Of a stretch of 64,000 bases of DNA, positions 37,797-46,292 are shown one piece after another; position 1 is the stretch's first letter; each line of letters starts with the position of its first letter. The position numbers and the translations under genes were made by a program. This DNA comes from Mesorhizobium sp. WSM3626 (GTDB lineage: Bacteria > Pseudomonadota > Alphaproteobacteria > Rhizobiales > Rhizobiaceae): assembly GCF_000513935.1 (NCBI RefSeq), contig NZ_AZUY01000017.1, forward strand, positions 1-64,000, given 5' to 3'. The notes beneath the pieces are model-generated. The model saw only the letters and a list, made by a program, of their open reading frames with translations, made no database searches and had not been told where the DNA came from.

Positions 37797-39778
37797 GGCA
37801 GGCCCGCCGGCGCCACCGCCTGCTTGCGACGGCGCGATGGCGCGCCGACACGCAGGCGTCTGTCCATCAGCGACATGGCCGCACCCGCCATCATCACCAG
37901 GCCGCCGCCCCAGATCAGCGTCACCAGCGGCTTCCACCACAGACGCACCACGACCGAGCCGTCCTTGCCCTCGTCGCCGAGCGAAAGGTAGAGCTGGGAG
38001 AGGCCGATGGTCTTGATGCCGGACTCCGTCGTCGTCATCTGTCGCACGGGATAGAAACGCTTGGCGGAGCTGATTTCGCCGATTGGGCTGCCGCTGACGC
38101 CGATCAGCTCGAAGCGGCCGCGATCCTCGCTGTAGTTCGGTCCCTGCGCAGGGTAGAGCCCGACGAAACGCACCGTGCGGCCGGAGATTTCGACGATTTC
38201 ACCGGCATGCATGGACAGTATCTTCTCCGTGCCGAAGCAGAGCGTGCCGACGATGCCGAGCACGGTCAGGCCGAGGCCAAGATGCGCGAAAGCGGTCCCG
38301 AAGACCGAGCGCGGCAAACCAACCAGGCGCCTGACCATGATCGGCGCGGCGGCATTGCCTAACCCCGCCTTGACGGCGAGGTCGGTCAGCGCGCCAAGGA
38401 TCAGCCAGACGGCAAGGCCGACGCCAAGCGCGGCAAGCACCGAAGCGCCGTCGATGAACAAGGCCGTGACCAGCGTTGCCAGAAGGGCGGCCGCAAACGC
38501 CACCATCAGACGCTGCGCGACGCCAAAGACATCGCCGCGTTTCCAGGCCAGCAGCGGCCCAAAGGGAACCATCACCAGCAGCGGCACCATGAGCGGGGCG
38601 AAGGTGAGGTTGAAGAACGGCGCTCCGACCGAAATCTTGTCGGCCGAAAAAGCCTCGACCGCCAACGGATAGAGCGTGCCGACCAGCACGGTGGCGGTCG
38701 CCGTGGTCAGAAACAGATTGTTGAGGACGAGCGCCCCTTCGCGCGAAATCGGATGGAACAGGCCGCCTGCCGTCAATTTCGAGGCGCGCAGCGCAAACAG
38801 TGCCAGCGAGCCGCCGATGAACAACGTCAGGATGCACAGGATGAAGACGCCGCGCGTCGGATCGGTGGCAAAGGCGTGGACGGAAGTCAGGACGCCCGAA
38901 CGCACCAGGAAGGTGCCAAGCAGCGACAGCGAGAAGGTCAAAATGGCAAGCAGCAGCGTCCAGATCTTCAACGCTGAGCGCTTTTCCATGACGATGGCCG
39001 AATGCAGCAGCGCGGTGCCCGCCAGCCACGGCATGAAGGAAGCGTTTTCGACCGGATCCCAGAACCAGAAACCGCCCCAGCCGAGCTCGTAATAGGCCCA
39101 GTACGATCCCATCGCGATGCCGCCGGTCAGAAACATCCAGGCGACCAGCGTCCATGGCCGCACCCAGCGCGCCCAGGAGGCATCGATGCGCCCCTCGATG
39201 AGGGCCGCGACCGAGAAGGAAAAGCAGATCGAGAAGCCGACATAGCCGAGATAAAGCAGCGGCGGATGAATGGCGAGGCCAAGATCCTGCAGGATCGGGT
39301 TGAGATCGCGGCCTTCGATGGGCGGCGGATTGAGCCGGATGAAAGGATTGGACGTCGCCAGGATGAACAGGAAAAAGGTAGCGCCAATGGCGCCCTGCAC
39401 CGCAAGCACGTTGGCGCGCAGCGTCGCCGGCAGGTTGGAGCCGAAAGCGGCGACAAGCGCGCCGAAGAAGGTCAGGATCAGCACCCAGAGCAGCATCGAG
39501 CCCTCATGGTTGCCCCAGGTTCCGGTGATCTTGTAGATCAGCGGCTGCAGCGAATGCGAGTTCTCCCAGACGGTCGCCAGCGAGAAATCGGAGCTTGCAT
39601 AAGCGCTCGCAAGTGCGGCGAAGGACAGCGCCGTCAGGGCAAAACCGGTCACCGCGACCGGACCGCCGACTGCCATCAGGCGCTGGTTATTCAGCCGCGC
39701 GCCAAACAGCGGCACGACGGTCTGCACCAGCGAAAGCGCGAACGCCAGAACCAGGGCGAAATGTCCGGTTTCAACCAT
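37793..39778 (-). CDS. cycK: Haem lyase subunit CycK/CcmF
   Basis: A 661-residue integral membrane protein with about 15 hydrophobic segments. The periplasmic tryptophan-rich haem-handling motif reads WGGFWFWDPVENASFMPWL. Conserved pieces such as GTWGNHEGSMLLWVL and HPPLLYLGYVGFS are present. It ligates haem from CcmE to apocytochrome c with CycL and CycH. Its start lies 32 bases after the cycJ stop, beyond a short direct repeat. Confidence 0.95.
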   Translation of the reverse strand: MVETGHFALVLAFALSLVQTVVPLFGARLNNQRLMAVGGPVAVTGFALTALSFAALASAYASSDFSLATVWENSHSLQPLIYKITGTWGNHEGSMLLWVLILTFFGALVAAFGSNLPATLRANVLAVQGAIGATFFLFILATSNPFIRLNPPPIEGRDLNPILQDLGLAIHPPLLYLGYVGFSICFSFSVAALIEGRIDASWARWVRPWTLVAWMFLTGGIAMGSYWAYYELGWGGFWFWDPVENASFMPWLAGTALLHSAIVMEKRSALKIWTLLLAILTFSLSLLGTFLVRSGVLTSVHAFATDPTRGVFILCILTLFIGGSLALFALRASKLTAGGLFHPISREGALVLNNLFLTTATATVLVGTLYPLAVEAFSADKISVGAPFFNLTFAPLMVPLLVMVPFGPLLAWKRGDVFGVAQRLMVAFAAALLATLVTALFIDGASVLAALGVGLAVWLILGALTDLAVKAGLGNAAAPIMVRRLVGLPRSVFGTAFAHLGLGLTVLGIVGTLCFGTEKILSMHAGEIVEISGRTVRFVGLYPAQGPNYSEDRGRFELIGVSGSPIGEISSAKRFYPVRQMTTTESGIKTIGLSQLYLSLGDEGKDGSVVVRLWWKPLVTLIWGGGLVMMAGAAMSLMDRRLRVGAPSRRRKQAVAPAGLP

Positions 39779-39792
39779 TCCCGCAACTCACG

Positions 39793-39836
39793 CTTGCTCT
39801 CCTGCCAGAGTTACTCACTCTTGCTCTCCTGCCAGA
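39793..39836. repeat. 17-bp direct repeat across the end of cycJ
   Basis: cttgctctcctgccaga occurs at 39793-39809 and again at 39820-39836, 27 bases apart start to start. The second lies in the last codons of cycJ (QESKSE then stop), the first in the cycJ-cycK spacer. It looks like a small tandem duplication of the cycJ 3' end that lengthened the spacer. Confidence 0.75.
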
Positions 39837-40254
39837 CACCCTTGGCCTTCAGCCCGTCGGCAACTTCCTTGGGCATGTAGCGCTCATCATGCTTGGCCAG
39901 TACGCTGTCGGCGACAAAGACACCGTCGGTGCCGAAGGTGCCCTCGGTGATGACGCCCTGCTCTTCGCGGAAAAGATCGGGCAGGATGCCGGTATAGGTC
40001 ACCTTGACCGATTTGTGGGTATCGGTGACCGAAAAGGCAACCGTCGCGCCCTGGCCACGCTGGATGGTGCCTTTTTCGACCAAACCGCCGAGCCTGATGC
40101 GCTGGCCGGGCTGCACACTGGCCGTGGTCAGGTCGGCCGGCATGTAGAAATAGGACGCTTTCTGGCCAAGCGCGTAGAACGTTAGGCTGGTGGCGGCGGC
40201 GAGGAAAGCCAAGCCGCCCACAATCACCGACAATCGTTTCTGCTTGCGCGTCAT
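39811..40254 (-). CDS. cycJ: Periplasmic haem chaperone CycJ/CcmE
   Basis: 147 residues: cytoplasmic tail, one membrane anchor ([22 protein letters not shown]), then an OB-fold with the covalent haem-binding histidine in [14 protein letters not shown]. It takes haem from CcmC/CcmD and passes it to CycK. The start lies 7 bases after the cycH stop. The last codons are part of a 17-bp direct repeat. Confidence 0.96.
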   Translation of the reverse strand: MTRKQKRLSVIVGGLAFLAAATSLTFYALGQKASYFYMPADLTTASVQPGQRIRLGGLVEKGTIQRGQGATVAFSVTDTHKSVKVTYTGILPDLFREEQGVITEGTFGTDGVFVADSVLAKHDERYMPKEVADGLKAKGVWQESKSE

Positions 40255-40261
40255 GTCAGTT

Positions 40262-41401
40262 CTACTCCGTCGCCGTCAAGCCGAGCGAGGCGGCAAAGGC
40301 GGTGAATTTCCTGGCTTCGTCACTGTCGGCCCCAAAGACCGCAATGGCGCGGCCCAGCGCATCGCGTGCCTGATCGGTCTTGCCCAACACGACATAGGAA
40401 CGAACCAGCCGCATCCATCCTTCCGGGTCGCGCGGATTTTGACGAAGTTTGTCGTCGAGGCCGGCAACCATGGTGTTGATCATGGCTTCCGTGTCCTGCG
40501 GCGACATGGAAGATGCCGCGTCGACATCGGCGGCATCGGGGCCTTTCGCGGCCGCGCCGGAAGCGACTTCGGGGCCGCCGGATTTGGCCAATGCCTGTTC
40601 GACGGCGCCGCGCCATGGCGAATCCGGCGGCAGCGTACCAAGCATCGCCTGCCAGGCCGCGGCCGCTTCCTTGCCGCGGCCCTCCTGCGCCAACGCCATG
40701 GCCAGATAGAAGCTGGCTTTCGCATTGGCCGGGTCAAGCTTCAAGGCCGCCTCGAAGGCATCCTGGGCATCGGCCGAAACAATACCGCCCGCGGCACCGG
40801 CGATCGCCTCGCCGAGGCCGGCCTGGCGGACGGCGCTGTCGCCGTCGAGGCGTATGGCGTTGCGGTAGGCCGCCGCGGCGTCGGCAAAGCGCTGCATGCG
40901 CAGATAGACCGGCGCCAGCACGTCCCAGCCTCTCCCATCGGAAGGATTGGCAGCAAGATGGGCTTCGGCGCGCGCTACCAGCTCATCGACCGAACTGTCG
41001 GCGGGGTTCTTGGCAAGCCGGTCGCTGAGCGGCTGCGACGGCAGGTCAGGCGAGCCGATCTGGCTGTAGAGCCCCCAACTGACCAACGGCACCGCCAGCA
41101 CGGCGACGGTCGCAACAAGTCGTGCCGTGACCGATGCCGACCTGCCGGACGTCTCGCCGGCCGGATCAGCATTGCCCAGGCGAAGGATGCGGCGGGCGAT
41201 CTCGGCGCGCGCCTCGGCCGCTTCAGCGGGCCCGATCAGGCCACGTGCGGCGTCGCGGTCGAGTTCGGCCAATTGATCGCGATAGACTTCCAGATCGTGA
41301 TCGCCGCTCGATGGCGCGCCCTTGGAGGCCCCGGCCAGCGGCAAAAGCACCGCCAGGCTGGCGCCCAGCGTGAGAATTGCGGCTATGACCCAGAACAGCA
41401 T
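40262..41401 (-). CDS. cycH: Cytochrome c biogenesis protein CycH/CcmI
   Basis: 379 residues: membrane segment at the N terminus ([20 protein letters not shown]), a cytoplasmic leucine-zipper-like loop with [23 protein letters not shown], a second segment ([19 protein letters not shown]), then periplasmic TPR repeats ([42 protein letters not shown]) that hold apocytochrome c for CycK/CycL. The ATG at 41401 fits the membrane segment; an upstream GTG-type extension is unlikely. First gene of cycHJKL, with an exact FNR-class box 82 bases upstream. Confidence 0.93.
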   Translation of the reverse strand: MLFWVIAAILTLGASLAVLLPLAGASKGAPSSGDHDLEVYRDQLAELDRDAARGLIGPAEAAEARAEIARRILRLGNADPAGETSGRSASVTARLVATVAVLAVPLVSWGLYSQIGSPDLPSQPLSDRLAKNPADSSVDELVARAEAHLAANPSDGRGWDVLAPVYLRMQRFADAAAAYRNAIRLDGDSAVRQAGLGEAIAGAAGGIVSADAQDAFEAALKLDPANAKASFYLAMALAQEGRGKEAAAAWQAMLGTLPPDSPWRGAVEQALAKSGGPEVASGAAAKGPDAADVDAASSMSPQDTEAMINTMVAGLDDKLRQNPRDPEGWMRLVRSYVVLGKTDQARDALGRAIAVFGADSDEARKFTAFAASLGLTATE

Positions 41402-41482
41402 GGTTCTTCCAATAACGGCAGAGCCCTGCCCTGCCAACACAGGCATCCTGCGACGCTTTGACGGCAGGCACGCCGAATGTCC

Positions 41483-41496
41483 TTGATCGACATCAA
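41483..41496 (-). promoter_or_regulatory. FNR/FixK-class box upstream of cycHJKL
   Basis: TTGAT-CGAC-ATCAA (minus strand TTGAT-GTCG-ATCAA) matches the FNR-family consensus TTGAT-N4-ATCAA at every fixed position. Its centre is ~88 bases before the cycH start codon and it lies in the spacer after the lipoprotein gene. Rhizobial FnrN and FixK bind such boxes at low oxygen. Binding is predicted, not shown. Confidence 0.65.
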
Positions 41497-41525
41497 CTGG
41501 CCGGATCGCAACCGGACCCGGTTGG

Positions 41526-41966
41526 CTAGGTCAATGGCGTCCAACTGCCGTCGGCATTGCGGCAGGCCGTTCCGTGCGCCGTGACACTGGCGCTGCCGGT
41601 GAATACCGTCTGCGTGTACTGGCGGCAATCCTGCGAACCAACACGGTAAGGCTGGGCTGGAACCACCTCGCCATGGCGCGACGCCTGATCGCCCTTCCAC
41701 GCCACCTTCTGGCCGCTCGTCGTATATTCAAGCGCCTTGTATTCGGCCTCGAGCGCGCTGCGCTTTTCCGTATCGCTCAGGCCATTGCCGATCGACCCGC
41801 CAATGAGACCACCGCCCATGGCGGAAATGATGGACTTGGTGACAACCTTGCCGCTGGCCGGAGGCGTCGAGGCCGGTGTCGCCGGCACGGTCGGGCCCTT
41901 GCCGCTCAAGGTGGTGCAGCCCGATACGGCCAGCAAGGCGGAAACAAGCGCGACGCGAATCTTCAT
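41526..41966 (-). CDS. Outer-membrane lipoprotein, 17-kDa surface antigen family
   Basis: 146 residues with a lipoprotein signal peptide (LVSALLAVSGC, Cys as the lipidated residue). A short Pro/Thr linker leads to a glycine-zipper segment (IISAMGGGLIGGSIGNGL) and a C-terminal surface-antigen domain (DCRQYTQTVFTGSASVTAHGTACRNADGSW by order of motifs; two conserved cysteines). Probably anchored in the outer membrane facing the periplasm or surface. The ATG at 41966 starts the lipoprotein signal directly. Confidence 0.85.
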   Translation of the reverse strand: MKIRVALVSALLAVSGCTTLSGKGPTVPATPASTPPASGKVVTKSIISAMGGGLIGGSIGNGLSDTEKRSALEAEYKALEYTTSGQKVAWKGDQASRHGEVVPAQPYRVGSQDCRQYTQTVFTGSASVTAHGTACRNADGSWTPLT

Positions 41967-42150
41967 GCCAACAACCGGTATTCCTGAGTTGGAGCCTGCC
42001 ATGGATGCGCGGGGAGCATCATCTGAGAAGTGGGCGTGGCCATAGTGTTGATATTTGCCGGAAATTTGGCCGCCGCCGGCCAGTCCGAGGTCAATCGATA
42101 TGCCGCCATAGCATGCGCCGCCCGTCGGTGTCGATTGGCCTGGGGAAACG

Positions 42151-43584
42151 TCACTGAAGGCTCCGCAATCGCACCACTGCCTTTAATCCACCCATGCCGG
42201 ACCGTTCCAGCACCAGCCCGCCTCCATATTCGTTGACCAGGTCGGCGACGATGGCGAGGCCCAGACCCGTTCCAGGCTTTGTCTCGTCCAGGCGGCGTCC
42301 ACGCTTCATGGCTTCGCGCGCCTTGTCTTCGGGAATGCCAGGGCCGTCGTCGTCGATGCTGATCTCGAACAGGTTGTCACCGCTGCTGGCCAAAGGCGCA
42401 ACCGTAACCGACACCGCGCTCTTTGCCCACTTCATCGCGTTTTCGAGAAGGTTGCCAAGCAGTTCCTCGAGGTCCTCGCGTTCGCCGGCAAAGATGAGCT
42501 CGGCCGCGGGCAACGACAGCGACAGACTGGTCTGCGGGTTGAGCTTCTGCAAAACGCGCACCATGCGCTGCACCAGCGGTGCCACCGGCGTGCGGTAGAC
42601 GACGCTGTCGCGCTGCGCCGCGACGCGGGCGCGCTGCAAATAATGGTCGATCTGCTTTTGCATGGACGCGGCCTGCTCGGCGATCAACTGTCCCTTGGCG
42701 CCGCCAAGCGCCCGGCCCTCGTTGAGCAGAACGGCAAGCGGTGTCTTCAGCGAATGGGCGAGATTGCCGACCTGCGTCCGCGAGCGCTCGACAATGCGTT
42801 TGTTGTTTTCAATCAACGCGTTGGTTTCGTTGGCTAATGGTTCGATCTCGGCCGGGAAGCGGCCGTCGAGCCTCTGCGCGGTGCCCTCGCGCACCATGGC
42901 AAGTGCGTTCCGGACCCTGCGCAGCGGCTGCAGCCCGAGCAGGATGGCGATGGCGTTGATGGCGATCATGCCGATGCCGAACAGGCTGAGATAGGTCAGC
43001 AAGCGGCGCTGGAAGGTTCCTATTTCCTGCTCCAGTTCGGTCTTGTTGCCCATGACGCGGAAGCGCGCGGCGCGGTTCTTGGCATCGAGAACGAATTCGC
43101 TCTCGAACACGACCAGTTCCTCGCCATTAATGCCTTGCGCGGCATAGCTGCGCTGGAAATTGGCGTTGAAGGGAACATCCGCCACGTCGGGCGACGGGAT
43201 GGTCCGGGTCATGGACGAAGAATGAAGATCGCCATGCACGCCTTCCGAGGCGGGCTCGACGGACCAGTACCAGCCCGAATTCGGTTCCGAGAAACGGAGG
43301 TCGCCAAGATCGGGGGAACCGGTTAGCGCACCGCTGTCGGAAATGCCGATGGAGCCGATCAGGTTGAACAAATGCGCCGACAGCAAACTGTCGAAGCCTC
43401 GCTCACTGGCCTGTCGGTAGAGCGTGGTGATCAGGGTGAAGATGACGACCAGGGTCAGGATCGCCCACACGGTGGAGAAGGCGATGACGCGGAACGTCAG
43501 CGAACGCGGCCAAGCGCGCAGCGAAAGCCGTCTGCCCACGGTTGAGTTGGTAGCGAGCGGTTCCGCCTTACGCCTCCGGCTCAC
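42151..43584 (-). CDS. feuQ: Sensor histidine kinase FeuQ (PhoQ-like)
   Basis: 477 residues. Two membrane segments (near residues 30-53 and 195-217) enclose a ~140-residue periplasmic sensor. Then a HAMP region, the H box VGNLAHSLKTPLAVL and HATPase motifs (NLLENAMKWAK, DDGPGIP, GTGLGLAIVADLV). The partner regulator gene overlaps it by 17 bases. Position next to cycHJKL and the regulator's sequence support FeuQ, described in Rhizobium leguminosarum (iron uptake) and Sinorhizobium (cyclic glucan export, osmoadaptation). Confidence 0.85.
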   Translation of the reverse strand: MSRRRKAEPLATNSTVGRRLSLRAWPRSLTFRVIAFSTVWAILTLVVIFTLITTLYRQASERGFDSLLSAHLFNLIGSIGISDSGALTGSPDLGDLRFSEPNSGWYWSVEPASEGVHGDLHSSSMTRTIPSPDVADVPFNANFQRSYAAQGINGEELVVFESEFVLDAKNRAARFRVMGNKTELEQEIGTFQRRLLTYLSLFGIGMIAINAIAILLGLQPLRRVRNALAMVREGTAQRLDGRFPAEIEPLANETNALIENNKRIVERSRTQVGNLAHSLKTPLAVLLNEGRALGGAKGQLIAEQAASMQKQIDHYLQRARVAAQRDSVVYRTPVAPLVQRMVRVLQKLNPQTSLSLSLPAAELIFAGEREDLEELLGNLLENAMKWAKSAVSVTVAPLASSGDNLFEISIDDDGPGIPEDKAREAMKRGRRLDETKPGTGLGLAIVADLVNEYGGGLVLERSGMGGLKAVVRLRSLQ

Positions 43585-44233
43585 GCATGCGGTAGCCCAT
43601 ACCGCGCACGGTTTCGATCATGTCGATGCCCATCTTTTTGCGCAGCCGCCCGACAAAGACCTCGATCGTGTTGGAATCGCGATCGAAATCCTGGTCGTAG
43701 AGATGCTCGACCAGTTCGGTCCGCGAAACGACCTCGCCCATGTGGTGCATCAGATAGGCAAGCAGCCGGAATTCGTGCGAGGTCAATTTCAGCGGCACGC
43801 CGGCGACATCGGCCTTCGAAGCCTTGGTGTCGAGACGCAGCGGCCCACAGGTCAGTTCCGACGAGGCGTGGCCGGCGGCGCGGCGGATCAAGGCCCTGAC
43901 CCGCGCCAGCACCTCCTCGATGTGGAACGGCTTAGTGACGTAATCGTCGGCACCGGCATCGATGCCGGACACCTTGTCGCTCCAGCGGTCACGTGCGGTC
44001 AGGATCAGCACCGGCATCTTGCGGCCGCCGCGACGCCAGCGCTCGACCACGCTGATGCCGTCCATCTGCGGCAGGCCGATGTCGAGGACGACGGCATCGT
44101 AAGGCTCTGTGTCGCCGAGGAAATGGCCTTCCTCGCCATCGAAGGCACGGTCGACGACATAGCCGGCATCGACCAGCGCATCCGAAATCTGGCGGTTGAG
44201 ATCCTTGTCATCCTCGACAACGAGTACGCGCAT
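43568..44233 (-). CDS. feuP: Response regulator FeuP (OmpR family)
   Basis: 221 residues. The receiver starts MRVLVVEDDKDLNRQISDAL, with the phosphorylated aspartate in DAVVLDIGLP and the Lys in YVTKPFHIEEVLARV. The winged helix has HEFRLLAYLMHHMGEVVSRTELVEHLYDQ and DTIEVFVGRLRKKMG-like recognition elements (DSNTIEVFVGRLRKK). It overlaps feuQ by 17 bases. An upstream small secreted-protein gene (feuN candidate) is in line with it. Confidence 0.88.
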   Translation of the reverse strand: MRVLVVEDDKDLNRQISDALVDAGYVVDRAFDGEEGHFLGDTEPYDAVVLDIGLPQMDGISVVERWRRGGRKMPVLILTARDRWSDKVSGIDAGADDYVTKPFHIEEVLARVRALIRRAAGHASSELTCGPLRLDTKASKADVAGVPLKLTSHEFRLLAYLMHHMGEVVSRTELVEHLYDQDFDRDSNTIEVFVGRLRKKMGIDMIETVRGMGYRMREPEA

Positions 44234-44319
44234 GCGGGGACCAATGCCTGTTGAGGTTTCAGATATAGGCCGATTCCGCCGGCCTGGGAAACGGAGCCCT
44301 GTAGGAAGGGAAGACTGCG

Positions 44320-44619
44320 TCAGTTCTGTGGAACGACGATTTCGGAGCGGCGCGGACGCTGCCCGTCCTTGCCGGGCACGAGCACGACGATAACGCAGAC
44401 CGGCTGGCCGCCACGCGTCGACGCCGAGGCCTTGGCTAGTGTTCCGCCATTCTGCTGGGCCACCTGCTGACCGATCGCATAGCAGTCGGATGCGGCCAGG
44501 ACGATCGGGCTGGGCTGGTCGGGTGCGATCACCGGTATCGCCATTGCCTGCGACGCAAACAGCCCAGCGGCACCAAGCGCCAGGGTCGCGGTTCGGAAAT
44601 GGGAGCGAAGCGTTTTCAT
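44320..44619 (-). CDS. feuN: Small periplasmic protein, probable FeuN
   Basis: 99 residues. The signal peptide (TATLALGAAGLFASQAMA) is followed by a short mature domain with two cysteines (ASDCYAIGQQVAQQNGG and GGQPVCVIVVLVPGKDG) and a basic stretch (GQRPRRSEIVVP). It lies directly upstream of feuP on the same strand. In Sinorhizobium meliloti, FeuN is a small conserved periplasmic inhibitor of FeuQ encoded next to feuPQ; location, size and export signal fit that role. Identity is inferred from these features, not from an alignment. The ATG at 44619 is set by the signal peptide. Confidence 0.65.
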   Translation of the reverse strand: MKTLRSHFRTATLALGAAGLFASQAMAIPVIAPDQPSPIVLAASDCYAIGQQVAQQNGGTLAKASASTRGGQPVCVIVVLVPGKDGQRPRRSEIVVPQN

Positions 44620-44644
44620 GACCGGCGTTCTAACGCGTCGGTGC

Positions 44645-44667
44645 TGAACGTGAAATGAACGGTGAAC
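44645..44667 (-). promoter_or_regulatory. TGAAC direct repeats upstream of feuN
   Basis: tgaac occurs at 44645, 44656 and 44663 on the plus strand (GTTCA on the transcribed strand), with a related tgaaa at 44651. The 11-base spacing is typical of OmpR-family direct-repeat sites. They lie 26-48 bases before the feuN start codon, where FeuP autoregulation would be expected. Confidence 0.4.
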
Positions 44668-44789
44668 GGCCCTGAAACCATGCTCGCCACACCCCTGCAA
44701 CGCGAGACAGACAATCTGGATTTCACCGCCCCACCAGTGAAACCCGCGAGAGCCAGTTTAGACTCCGTTTCGATGATATTGAAAGCGCG

Positions 44790-45197
44790 TCAGGCGTTTT
44801 CCTGCGTCAGCGCTCGGAATCGCAGCAGACCATGATGGACAAGCAGTTCCTCATCATAACGCGCCTCGCTGAATTCCAGCGACAGCCGCGTCTGGCCACG
44901 CGGGCCGATCACCAGCACCGCGTCGGCAAGGCGTGCCTCGATGGCGGCCATGATGGCAAGCGTTTCGGCTTCACCATGGGCTTTCGACCAGACATGCAGC
45001 GTGATCAGCTGGTCATCGTTGTTCTCGGCCCCAGTATGCCAGTCGAAGGCAGAAGTCTGGCCTGAAGTCACATAGGGAAAGGCGACGTTGTCGGTTGGCC
45101 GCTCGAGCAGTCCGGCGCCCCCCAGCAGCGCCGACAGCGAAGCATCGCTTTTCAACCTGAGAAACAGGGCCTGCTGCAAATCACCGGGCGCGGTCAT
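44790..45197 (-). CDS. Orphan DUF3168 protein (gene-transfer-agent/phage tail-completion type)
   Basis: 135 residues: QQALFLRLKSDASLSALLGG, then NVAFPYVTSGQTSAFDWHTG, LITLHVWSKAHGEAETLAIM and LSLEFSEARYDEELLVHHGLLRFRAL. This is the pattern of DUF3168 proteins that lie between head-tail connector and major tail genes in Rhodobacter-type gene transfer agents. Here it stands alone: the neighbours are feuN and an FAH-family gene. The ATG at 45197 is preceded by gaggaa about 10 bases upstream. Function outside a particle is unknown. Confidence 0.8.
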   Translation of the reverse strand: MTAPGDLQQALFLRLKSDASLSALLGGAGLLERPTDNVAFPYVTSGQTSAFDWHTGAENNDDQLITLHVWSKAHGEAETLAIMAAIEARLADAVLVIGPRGQTRLSLEFSEARYDEELLVHHGLLRFRALTQENA

Positions 45198-45503
45198 CGT
45201 CCATTTCCTCAAGCCGTTGCGCGACTGGCAATGCTTTCCAAAGCCTGTCCATGTCCGCATCCCTTCGCAGATATAGCGGTTCGCCACGCGAAGACGATGG
45301 CGATTCGTCATCGGAATGATGAACGCCCATGATCTCGAAAATACGACTTGCCGACAATCTCGTCAGCCGGCGCGGTAGAGCCTCGCAAATGAACCATGAG
45401 CGTGGTCACGTGGTCTTGCCGTATATAGGCTGGTCCTCCGATGAAATGTTCCTTGCAGGCTTGGCCGGACAAAGGGCATGTTCCCGATTTTCGGGAGCTG
45501 ACC
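45198..45503. other. 306-base spacer between divergent genes, nothing recognised
   Basis: This separates the DUF3168 gene from the FAH-family gene. Short frames have no ribosome-binding sites or recognisable motifs. The right-hand part (tatataggctggtcc near 45423) may hold the FAH gene promoter. No phage gene remnant was seen. Confidence 0.4.
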
Positions 45504-46292
45504 ATGCTCGATCCAGAACAAGCCAGGGCCGCGTCGCATCTGCTGGTAAGTCATTGGGACAACGGCACCCATGTCGACACGATACCTGAGGAGTTGCGGC
45601 CGACGACGCGGACCGAAGGCTATGCCATCCAGGCCTATGTCATGGATCGTTCGGCGGCCCCGCTTTTCGGCTGGAAGATCGCGGCAACCAGCCTTGCCGG
45701 TCAAAGGCATATCAATGTCGACGGCCCTATGGCCGGGCGCCTGCTGGCAGAGAAAGCGATCGAGGTTGGCGGGACCGTCTCGCTGGCGACAAGCAAGATG
45801 CGGGTCGCCGAGGTCGAATTCGCTTTCCGTTTCGGCCGCCAGGTCCCACCTCGCCCGGCACCTTATGAAATCGCTGAAGTGATGGACGCCGTGGCGAGCT
45901 TGCATCCGGCGATCGAAATACCGGATTCACGCTATGACGATTTCTGCGCCGTCGGCGCGCCGCAGCTGATAGCGGACAATGCCTGCGCCAATCTCTTTGT
46001 TATCGGCCAGCCCACGCAAGACGAATGGCGCGACGTGAATCTCGCGGAGTACCCGGTGACCGGTCTTGTTTCGGGCAAGTCGCGGCACGACGGAACCGGC
46101 GCGGCTGTCCTCGGCGATCCCCGTATTGCGCTCACATGGCTGGTCAATGAGCTGTCGGGTCTAGGTATAGCGCTTCAGCCGGGACAGGTGGTGATCACCG
46201 GCACTTGCTTGACGCCGATACGCGTCGAGGCCGGTGACGAAGTCATTGGCGATTTGGGCAGATTTGGCAAAGTCTCGGTGCGGTTCGTCTAG
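45504..46292 (+). CDS. FAH-superfamily hydratase/decarboxylase (2-keto-4-pentenoate hydratase-like)
   Basis: 262 residues. Resembles MhpD-type hydratases: GYAIQAYVMDRSAAPLFGWKIAATS, then VAEVEFAFRFGRQVPP with metal-binding acidic residues, SLHPAIEIPDSRYDD, DNACANLFVIG and GQVVITGTCLTPIRVEAGDEV. Members hydrate 2-hydroxypenta-2,4-dienoates or decarboxylate oxo-acids with a divalent metal. The ATG at 45504 has a good ribosome-binding site (gggagctgacc); an upstream ATG in frame is less likely. Convergent with an ABC permease gene; stop codons overlap in CTAG. Confidence 0.88.
   Translation: MLDPEQARAASHLLVSHWDNGTHVDTIPEELRPTTRTEGYAIQAYVMDRSAAPLFGWKIAATSLAGQRHINVDGPMAGRLLAEKAIEVGGTVSLATSKMRVAEVEFAFRFGRQVPPRPAPYEIAEVMDAVASLHPAIEIPDSRYDDFCAVGAPQLIADNACANLFVIGQPTQDEWRDVNLAEYPVTGLVSGKSRHDGTGAAVLGDPRIALTWLVNELSGLGIALQPGQVVITGTCLTPIRVEAGDEVIGDLGRFGKVSVRFV

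Noticed and set aside
44790..45197. Possible prophage or gene-transfer-agent cluster
   Set aside because: Only one tail-type gene is present; no terminase, capsid, portal, integrase or att-like repeat was found around it.
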